From the NCBI RefSeq assembly GCF_022602565.1, contig NZ_JALBCV010000007.1, forward strand, positions 1 to 64,000: a stretch of 64,000 nucleotides of DNA. The letters run 5' to 3'. Under the pieces are notes generated by a model. The model did not search any database and was not told the origin of the DNA. It was given only the letters and a program-made list of their open reading frames with translations. This stretch comes from Rosenbergiella metrosideri (GTDB lineage Bacteria; Pseudomonadota; Gammaproteobacteria; Enterobacterales; Enterobacteriaceae). Positions within the stretch are counted from its first letter, which is position 1. Each line of letters begins with the position of its first letter. Positions 58,158-64,000 of the stretch are shown piece after piece. Both the position numbers and the translations under genes were made by a program.

Positions 58158-58577
58158 TTAGTGAGACAAGATGGACTCAATGCCACGAATGAGCCCAGGA
58201 AAATAGGTTTGGTCTATCGCTATCCCGCCTTTGAGCATCCAACCTTCATCTTCATGCGGGCTGGCTGTGAAGTTAAAGCCGATAAAATCAGCGCCTTCTA
58301 CCTGGCGCACTTCACATGTAAATGTCTCCATTCTCGGTACGAATGATTCTGGAGGCGTTCCGATATTCTGCTCGATATTTTCGTGAAAACGCACAAGCAT
58401 ATCCCGGAAGTTTTTAAGATCAAACAACGTTAACTCACACTGGCATTGCAATTTTATGCAAGATTCCTCGATTTCCAGCCAGCATATAATTAAATCCAGC
58501 CGACGATCTTCAGGTTCTTCCTGCCTTTCGATGAAAGAAAGGCGAAATAGAGCGCTTTCGTTCATGATCTCAAACAT
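58158..58577 (-). CDS. Candidate immunity protein of the prophage toxin pair
   Basis: No family recognised. The 139-residue acidic protein has no signal peptide or membrane helix. Features: LDLIICWLEIEESCIKLQCQ, a helix around FDLKNFRDMLVRFHENIEQN, and GADFIGFNFTASPHEDEGWM near the C-terminus. Its ATG overlaps the stop of the upstream gene by one base (TAATG) and it has no ribosome site of its own, so it must be translated by coupling. Its size, acidity and coupling fit a cytoplasmic immunity protein; inference. Confidence 0.6.
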   Translation of the reverse strand: MFEIMNESALFRLSFIERQEEPEDRRLDLIICWLEIEESCIKLQCQCELTLFDLKNFRDMLVRFHENIEQNIGTPPESFVPRMETFTCEVRQVEGADFIGFNFTASPHEDEGWMLKGGIAIDQTYFPGLIRGIESILSH

Positions 58578-59269
58578 TATCGGATCGCCTTTATATGAAA
58601 ATGCATGATGGTCCAGTCACGTTCTCTTACGATGACGTGCAGAGTATATTTTTTTTGCGAATAAACGATCGCATTGCCTACTGTCTTTTTATTCAGCCGT
58701 GTCATACCGATCAGGTATTCGAATTGCCCTGCTACCTTATCTGGATCTGACCTCCGGCTTCCAAACCTGATCGCTTTTTCGAGAATATGAACGGGGATAT
58801 ACCTACCAGGATCAGCCATGCGTGCGGCCGTTGTTCGGGTGAACTTCAGGTTTACTGCTGATAGTCCTGATTTTAAACGACCTCTCAGCACATTGAGTGT
58901 CGCTCCGCTCAATGCAGCCTTTACCCGGTTACTGGTCGCAGCTTCGAACAGAGAAACTCCAGTACGAAATATCCGAAAAGCACCAAAGAGAAACAAAGCT
59001 ATATCAGTAGGATCAATCAGAGGCGCTTGTATAGGTGCCTCTTCCAACATAGCGAATCGTCCGTCAGCATCATAAATTTGCCATAGACCGGGGGCCTGGG
59101 CCACAGAGTAGCCAATGCAAATACCGGTTTGATCTTCAACTATGGGCTGGGCGTTTCGTGGAAGCTGATTATTTGGCGTGATTGCAAAATATTCGCCTTG
59201 CTGAAGCGGCGTTCTGAAATTGTAGTGCTTACCTAGCTCGCTCAGATCAATCTGATCAAAAACTGCCAT
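58577..59269 (-). CDS. Putative phage-borne toxin with C-terminal nuclease-like cassette
   Basis: This intact 230-residue protein has an N-terminal part with AQPIVEDQTGICIGYSVAQA and PGLWQIYDADGRFAM, a hydrophobic stretch (about 85-105, PTDIALFLFGAFRIFRTGVS), and a basic C-terminal domain starting near MADPGRYIPVHILEKAIRFG. The pattern P-x-H-I-x2-A-I..DP..G.., then MTRLNKKTVGN and TLHVIVRERDWTIMHFHI, resembles the small RNase-like cassettes at the ends of Rhs, CdiA and tailocin toxins. The activity is not shown. AAGGA lies 7 bases before the ATG. Confidence 0.6.
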   Translation of the reverse strand: MAVFDQIDLSELGKHYNFRTPLQQGEYFAITPNNQLPRNAQPIVEDQTGICIGYSVAQAPGLWQIYDADGRFAMLEEAPIQAPLIDPTDIALFLFGAFRIFRTGVSLFEAATSNRVKAALSGATLNVLRGRLKSGLSAVNLKFTRTTAARMADPGRYIPVHILEKAIRFGSRRSDPDKVAGQFEYLIGMTRLNKKTVGNAIVYSQKKYTLHVIVRERDWTIMHFHIKAIR

Positions 59270-59274
59270 TACTA

Positions 59275-59313
59275 AATCCTTTGTGGTGGTATCCTGAAAG
59301 GATTAAATACCAC
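59275..59313 (-). promoter_or_regulatory. Hairpins overlapping the toxin ribosome site
   Basis: On the minus strand GTGGTAT can pair with ATACCAC (59313-59307 with 59292-59286). Alternatively AATCCTTT (59304-59297) can pair with AAAGGATT (59282-59275), which contains the toxin ribosome site. The two pairings exclude one another. Confidence 0.5.
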
Positions 59314-59337
59314 TCTCCCTGTAACGGCAACCTGTCC

Positions 59338-59826
59338 TTATAAAAATCCTGACAGCGTACTACTGGCAGAGTTATAGGCGGATATAGCTTTATCCTTCAA
59401 GCCAGAAAGTAAATAGCCAACAGACGACGCTTGCAGGCGTTCGCGTAAATCTTCATCACAGCGCTGGAAGCTGATCGAAAACTCTATTTTTTTCGCCTTT
59501 CCGTAGCGGTCAAACTCCGTATGCGTGGCCTGTAGCCTGGTTAGCACATACATTCCGTAAATCTACCCTGCGCCGCTGATTAAAGGCCACGGACGCCCGG
59601 TGTATGCCTGCGTTGCCAGAACGGTAAGAGACTCATCGCCGCCCGTAATTTCAGGGTAAAGCACACCATCCATGTTAATCTGTGTCTCCCCCGCGCCGAT
59701 GTACTGCCATTTTGCCGATCGGTTGATACGGTCATTTTTCACATGTCGCTAGTTGAGCGAATGGCGCAGCTGCTGGTAAGGTAGTGTCTTCAGTTCAAAA
59801 ACGAACATCCCGAATATCATCATCAT
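59338..59826 (-). pseudogene. P2 gpU tail protein pseudogene
   Basis: A full-length gpU frame can be read: MMMIFGMFVFELKTLPYQQL at the start, then TAG, INRSAKWQYIGAGETQINMD, MDGVLYPEITGGDESLTVLA, WPLISGAG, a second TAG, then IYGMYVLTRLQATHTEFDRY and KKIEFSISFQRCDEDL. These blocks match P2 gpU (tail completion) from end to end. Two nonsense codons inactivate it. Confidence 0.88.
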
Positions 59827-59840
59827 AATGTTGCCTCCCC

Positions 59841-60428
59841 TTAATCTCTGTCTTTGAAGCTGCCGCGATTGAGCCGCGCAAGACGGGCCATTTCGGCATT
59901 CACTGCGTCGGCGGCAATCCGGCCAATTTCGCGCGCGTCCTGCCGGTCAACGCCATGCAGATGTACGTGGATTTCGCCCGTAAAGCCTCCAGCGGCAACC
60001 GGTATACTGCTGGCGTTGCGGCTGACTGGAAGAAGTTCCGCTTGTTTAACGGGAAGCGATGCTGCCACCACTGCAGGGAGTGCACTTAACCCGTTGTTCC
60101 TCACCGTGCTGGCCAGTTACGATACCTTTCATTCCCCACGAACGGCCAGCGCATGCGGCAGGTTTCTAAACACGATGTCGCCGGGGCCTATCTTCTTCAT
60201 GTTAGGGGCAGTCGCTTTGGTGTTGCTGTCGATATTCTGCAACCGGCACATAGTGCCGTTATCGCCGGTCAGCGGTGAGGTGGGTTGCGGTGCTCCGGGC
60301 GGAACGTTTTTCACCTCAACTTTTTTCTGTGCAACCTTGGCAATATCACCCTGAAGAAAAGCTATTTTGTCCGGGAGAACGGCCATACGCTCCGCGTCTT
60401 CGATCTTCTTCCTGGATCTTTCGGCTTC
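59841..60428 (-). pseudogene. Tail tape-measure protein remnant
   Basis: The C-terminal end of a P2 gpT-like tape measure is seen in two frames: DEAERSRKKIEDAERM with FLQGDIAKVAQKKVEVKNVP and GDIVFRNLPHALAVRGE, then a stop, and GGFTGEIHVHLHGVDRQDAR ending in RLNRGSFKDRD. Most of the gene (normally 800 residues) is missing. It precedes gpU as in P2. Confidence 0.75.
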
Positions 60429-60429
60429 A

Positions 60430-61220
60430 TCAGACAGAACGCCGAGCTTTTTGTTCTATTTTATTGAATATTTTATGGTATTGATGCATTGTTCCCCGAA
60501 ATTCATCACTTCGGTCATGTATTAATTGTTCAACGGAAGATTCATATTTCTTACAGAATGCGTGGGTTCCAGCCATTAAGCTGGAAAATGCTACCATGTT
60601 CGGGGTTTGTCCCTTATAAGCACTTTTTCCATGTGTGCAGATGAGCGTAAATTCATCAGGATGACTAATGGCATAGTTGAGACCATCATGCATAACTTCT
60701 TTTAATCTCGGGTCTCCAATACTATCGATATGCGAAAGAATAATAGAAGCTACTTCAAGCATTTTTGGCATGTCGTCGGTTAAGAAAGCATCCCAAAATG
60801 ATTCAGCATCTTCTTGCTTCAGTAAATAATGAATGCTGAGACACAATGAATGTCTGAATAAATCATTTGTATACCAGATGATTGGTACACCAGGATTATC
60901 AAAGCTATCAAAAAATAAATCTACGAACTTAGTTGGTGCTAGGTATGGTTTGTGTATAGAGCATAAGAAAAATTGCCAAGGAGTTTTTCTAAAGCGTTAA
61001 GTAAATCGTCGCATATTTTCGCCACTATATGTTCTGGATGTTCGTTTGAATGGAGCCGAGGAACACCAAGATTTTGGCAGTGATGGGCAACAACTTCACT
61101 AAGAATTGGGTCTGCATCTCCAAGGGAAATAATAGAACCTTGTAAGTATGCCTGTGGGCCTTCATTGAAAATTTTCTTTCCTGAATGACCTGATTCGTCT
61201 GCGTAGACAAATACTCCCAT
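60430..61220 (-). pseudogene. DUF3800-family gene with one frameshift
   Basis: The N-terminal frame MGVFVYADESGHSGKKIFNE has the A-D-E-S-G motif of the family, then RLHSNEHPEHIVAKI. It shifts at a T5 run (60984-60988) into the frame KPYLAPTKFVDLFFDSFDNP and FWDAFLTDDMPKMLEVASII. Adding one base restores a protein of about 263 residues. DUF3800 proteins have an RNase H-like fold and occur often in phage cargo and defence regions; activity is not established. Confidence 0.78.
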
Positions 61221-61360
61221 TGCTTGTTACTCCTTTTAAAAAAAACGAGATTATCAGAGAATTTGTCCATCAGGATAGATGAGAAGAGTTTAGTTAAATG
61301 TCAGTTTCTGTACCAAAGTTAGGGAAAAGCTGAGCGTTAAGCCCAGCCTAGTGATCGAAG

Positions 61361-61378
61361 TGTAGTCAATATGTAGAC
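61361..61378 (+). promoter_or_regulatory. Paired integrase arm-type sites (right)
   Basis: TGTAGTC and TGTAGAC start 11 bases apart, with the same spacing and orientation as the left pair at 57024-57041. Confidence 0.6.
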
Positions 61379-61430
61379 GATGATTAGAATAAATCCTTTT
61401 ATTCCATTGTGTTACTGAATGGATTGCATC

Positions 61431-61450
61431 ACCATCCCTGTCTTCCCCCG
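61431..61450 (+). repeat. attR: 20-bp direct repeat
   Basis: Identical to 56898-56917; the copy continues into a second terminator hairpin. Confidence 0.85.
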
Positions 61451-61471
61451 CATGATGCGGGGTTTTTTTTG
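61447..61471 (+). terminator. Terminator at attR
   Basis: CCCCGCA-TGA-TGCGGGG followed by T8. It is probably the terminator that originally served cpxP before prophage insertion, or the one carried by the phage. Confidence 0.9.
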
Positions 61472-61534
61472 CCCCTACTATCTTCGCTAGCGGTTGTATC
61501 TTGCCTACGCCTACAATCTTACCAATAACTTTCA

Positions 61535-61552
61535 CTGTCATATTTCTGTCAT
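61535..61552 (+). promoter_or_regulatory. Pho box before pstS
   Basis: CTGTCAT-ATTT-CTGTCAT matches the PhoB box consensus (two 7-base units 11 bases apart), with a third related unit GTGACAT following. It is about 88 bases before the pstS start, so the operon is expected to be induced by phosphate starvation through PhoB. Confidence 0.88.
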
Positions 61553-61639
61553 AAAAGTGACATCTTCGTGTCATCGAATTGACCTAATTTAACGGCAACA
61601 CACCTTTGGTTGTAATTGAATCGGTCTTTTGGAGAGAGT

Positions 61640-62683
61640 ATGAATTTCAAACGTAAGATGGCGACTCACCTCACAGCAGTTACCTTAGCAATGACTACCG
61701 TTTCGGCCTTCGCCGCAACCGATCTTACTGGCGCTGGTGGTACTTTCCCTGCACCGGTGTACTCTCGTTGGGCTGCAGATTACTATAAAGCCAATGGGAG
61801 TAAAGTGAACTATCAAGGGATCGGCTCATCGGGCGGGGTAAAACAAATCATCGCTAAGACCGTCGACTTTGGTGCGTCTGATGCGCCAATGAGCGCAGCT
61901 GACTTAGAAAAAAATGGTCTGTTCCAATTTCCCACCGTCATTGGTGGCGTCGTCCTTGCCGTAAACTTACCGGGTATTAAATCTGGCCAACTGATTTTGG
62001 ACGGCAAAACAACAGGTGATATCTATTTAGGGAAAATCACTCGCTGGAATGACCCTGCCATTGTAGCCTTAAACCCGGGCTTAACCCTACCAGCAACGAA
62101 TATTAATGTTGTTCGCCGTGCTGATGGCTCAGGGACCTCTTTTGTATTCACCAGCTACTTGGCGAAAGTTAACCAAGAATGGAATAGTAAAATTGGTAAA
62201 GGAAACACGGTTAATTGGCCGGTTGGTCTAGGCGGTAAAGGTAATGATGGCGTAGCAGCCTTTGTACAGCGTCTGCCAGGTTCGATTGGTTATGTTGAAT
62301 ATGCCTACGCCAAACAAAACAATCTCACCTATACCAAATTGGTTGATGCCTCAGGAAAAGCCATTGCACCGAATGAGCAATCGTTCAGCGATGCTGCAAA
62401 AGGGGCAAATTGGCAGCAGAGCTTTGCACAAGACCTGACCTACCAAGCGGGTGATAATGCTTGGCCGATCTCGTCAACCACCTATGTTCTAGTCTACAAA
62501 AAACCGGCTAATGTGGATAAAGCTAAAGCTGTTTTACAGTTTTTCGATTATGGTTATCAACAGGGTGCGAAAACCGCCAATAGCTTAGATTACGCAGCAC
62601 TCCCTGCATCGGTCGTAACACTCGTCCGTGATGCATGGAAAAAGACTATTACGACAGAGGAAGGTAAAGCAATTTATCCTTAA
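61640..62683 (+). CDS. pstS: Phosphate-binding periplasmic protein PstS
   Basis: A signal peptide of about 25 residues (..TVSAFAA) is followed by the phosphate-binding protein with [40 protein letters not shown] and [20 protein letters not shown] (phosphate ligands). The ATG at 61640 with GGAGAGAG gives 347 residues (346 in E. coli). It is first in the pst operon; glmS, which precedes pstS in E. coli, is not here. Confidence 0.97.
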   Translation: MNFKRKMATHLTAVTLAMTTVSAFAATDLTGAGGTFPAPVYSRWAADYYKANGSKVNYQGIGSSGGVKQIIAKTVDFGASDAPMSAADLEKNGLFQFPTVIGGVVLAVNLPGIKSGQLILDGKTTGDIYLGKITRWNDPAIVALNPGLTLPATNINVVRRADGSGTSFVFTSYLAKVNQEWNSKIGKGNTVNWPVGLGGKGNDGVAAFVQRLPGSIGYVEYAYAKQNNLTYTKLVDASGKAIAPNEQSFSDAAKGANWQQSFAQDLTYQAGDNAWPISSTTYVLVYKKPANVDKAKAVLQFFDYGYQQGAKTANSLDYAALPASVVTLVRDAWKKTITTEEGKAIYP

Positions 62684-62754
62684 TTCTCGCCGCGCGTCAC
62701 TTATTTATTTTCAGGGCAGATGGCTGCCCTGTCATCTATCTACTCGAGAATATT

Positions 62755-63717
62755 ATGGTACAACACCGGTCGTCCTTTAAGGCACCCAGCAAATACGGCG
62801 ATGTAATCTTCAGCCTTTTGGTAAAAGTCGCCGCCTTAATTGTCCTCCTTATGCTAGGTGGCATAATTGTTTCCCTGGTGATTTCATCATGGCCGAGTAT
62901 CCATAAGTTTGGTTTCTCGTTCTTGTGGGCCAAAACATGGGATGCACCGAATGATCAATTTGGCGCGCTCGTGCCTATCTACGGCACATTGGTCACCTCA
63001 GCGATAGCATTACTGATTGCGGTTCCGGTCAGTTTTGGGATTGCATTATTCCTGACTGAACTCTCACCAGCTTGGTTAAGACGTCCACTTGGTACAGCCA
63101 TTGAGCTCTTAGCGGCAATACCCAGTATTGTCTATGGAATGTGGGGGTTATTTGTATTTGCGCCACTATTTGCAGAATATTTTCAAACACCGGTTGGCGA
63201 CTTATTATCCAGTGTGCCGATTTTGGGGAGTTTATTTTCCGGTCCGGCATTTGGTATTGGGATATTGGCCGCGGGAATTATTTTGGCCGTAATGATTATT
63301 CCCTACATTGCTTCCGTGATGCGTGACGTCTTTGAACAGACGCCGGTCATGATGAAAGAGTCCGCCTATGGCATTGGCTGTACGACTTGGGAAGTCATTT
63401 GGCGCATCGTTTTACCTTTCACGAAGAATGGGGTTATCGGTGGTGTGATGTTAGGCCTTGGCCGCGCATTAGGTGAGACAATGGCCGTTACATTTATTAT
63501 TGGTAACACCTATCAGCTCGATAGTGCTTCGCTCTACATGCCAGGTAATAGTATTACCTCTGCTTTAGCAAACGAATTTGCCGAAGCAGGGTCTGGCTTG
63601 CATATTTCAGCCTTGATGGAGCTTGGCTTAATTCTTTTCGTTATTACCTTTATTGTGTTAGCGATCTCACGTCTTATGGTTATGCGTCTTGCTAAAAAAG
63701 AAGGGACACGCGGATGA
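62755..63717 (+). CDS. pstC: Phosphate ABC transporter permease PstC
   Basis: This inner-membrane permease has about six helices. [40 protein letters not shown], and the EAA loop [20 protein letters not shown] with [20 protein letters not shown] match E. coli PstC closely. 320 residues (319 in E. coli). It overlaps pstA by 4 bases. Confidence 0.97.
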   Translation: MVQHRSSFKAPSKYGDVIFSLLVKVAALIVLLMLGGIIVSLVISSWPSIHKFGFSFLWAKTWDAPNDQFGALVPIYGTLVTSAIALLIAVPVSFGIALFLTELSPAWLRRPLGTAIELLAAIPSIVYGMWGLFVFAPLFAEYFQTPVGDLLSSVPILGSLFSGPAFGIGILAAGIILAVMIIPYIASVMRDVFEQTPVMMKESAYGIGCTTWEVIWRIVLPFTKNGVIGGVMLGLGRALGETMAVTFIIGNTYQLDSASLYMPGNSITSALANEFAEAGSGLHISALMELGLILFVITFIVLAISRLMVMRLAKKEGTRG

Positions 63718-64000
63718 ATGACTACTTACCAAGTTATAGCGCTCAAGAAATTACAGAGCGTACGAAACGTCAGACGAGACGCCGGGTAAAAAACTATATT
63801 GCCTTGACCTTATCACTCTTAACCATGGCATTTGGCTTATTCTGGTTGCTATGGATTTTATGGACTACGGTCAGTAAAGGTATTGATGGCCTATCGTGGG
63901 ATCTATTTACCCAAGATACGCCACCGCCAAACACTGATGGTGGAGGTTTAGCGAACGCCTTAGCGGGGAGTGGTCTACTCATTCTGTGGTCAACGGTGTT
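63714..64000 (+). CDS. pstA: Phosphate ABC transporter permease PstA (cut by window end)
   Basis: The ATG at 63714 overlaps the pstC stop (ATGA). The first 95 residues are in the window: [20 protein letters not shown] with a first helix, then [20 protein letters not shown] and [14 protein letters not shown], matching E. coli PstA. pstB and phoU are expected further right. Confidence 0.95.
   Translation, partial: MNDYLPSYSAQEITERTKRQTRRRVKNYIALTLSLLTMAFGLFWLLWILWTTVSKGIDGLSWDLFTQDTPPPNTDGGGLANALAGSGLLILWSTV

Larger units (their letters stand above)
56898..61450. mobile_element. Decayed P2-like prophage remnant
   Basis: About 4.5 kb lies between perfect 20-bp direct repeats (56898-56917 and 61431-61450). 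It contains a P2-type integrase remnant, a tail-fibre assembly fragment, an intact putative toxin/partner pair, gpU and tape-measure remnants and a DUF3800 gene with a frameshift. Paired TGTAGAC arm sites stand at both ends. cpxP and its terminator form the left border; pstS lies to the right. Confidence 0.85.

Noticed and set aside
59854-60354. 166-codon plus-strand frame in the prophage remnant
   Set aside because: It is antisense to the tape-measure remnant, whose residues are clearly phage-like on the minus strand.

Overview
The window is chromosomal DNA of a gammaproteobacterium of the order Enterobacterales. Gene content, protein similarity to Escherichia coli and local order all point there: 5S-mobA-srkA-dsbA-polA, yicC-rph-pyrE-slmA-dut-coaBC-radC-rpmBG-mutM-coaD-waaA, an enteric LPS core cluster, yibQ-envC-yibN-grxC-secB-gpsA-cysE-trmL-cpxARP, and pstSCA. 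The gene order is not that of E. coli or Salmonella: polA runs straight into dcyD, pst follows cpxP, and gpmM, kbl/tdh, yihD, dinD and waaQ are missing from their usual places. An Erwiniaceae-like plant- or nectar-associated genus (Rosenbergiella or Tatumella type) is a reasonable guess, but it is an inference and not a measurement.

Layout. 1-7.1 kb: the end of an rRNA operon (5S), Mo-cofactor, stress-kinase, disulfide-bond, DNA polymerase I, D-cysteine desulfhydrase and lipocalin genes. 7.1-14 kb: membrane and envelope proteins and a purine-scavenging operon (NCS2 permease, 8-oxoguanine-type deaminase, OprD-type porin), with a second porin divergent from it. 14-17.5 kb: a complete tauABCD taurine operon. 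17.6-19 kb: an RcnB-like protein and an alpha/beta hydrolase. 19-28.6 kb: an AT-rich accessory island with a glycine-zipper protein plus three-helix membrane protein pair, phage-satellite debris (AlpA proteins, a ribbon-helix-helix protein), a GH19 lysozyme-like enzyme beside a periplasmic protein, a DUF3289/DUF943 pair, and two diverged, broken tyrosine integrases. 28.8-38.3 kb: conserved nucleotide, translation and repair genes. 38.3-48 kb: the LPS core locus (waaA; waaG-P-GT8-Y-Z; waaC-waaF-hldD), with only a broken remnant of the O-antigen ligase waaL. 48-56.8 kb: cell division, thiol, secretion, serine/cysteine and Cpx envelope-stress genes, with a perfect CpxR box before cpxP. 56.9-61.45 kb: a heavily decayed P2-like prophage between 20-bp direct repeats in the cpxP terminator. 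61.5-64 kb: a Pho box and pstS-pstC-pstA (pstA runs off the end).

The most interesting parts are the accessory regions. In the P2-like remnant every recognisable phage gene is broken (integrase, gpU, tape measure, DUF3800 gene, tail-fibre assembly fragment), yet a 230-residue protein ending in a toxin-like cassette and a translationally coupled 139-residue partner are intact, and an RNA structure could hide the ribosome site of the first gene. In the 19-28 kb island a glycine-zipper protein is followed directly by a small three-helix membrane protein, like a membrane-targeting toxin with its immunity protein. A DUF3289 gene upstream of DUF943 is broken only at two simple repeats. None of the roughly 55 conserved genes shows a frameshift, so the many lesions in the islands look like real decay and not general sequencing error.
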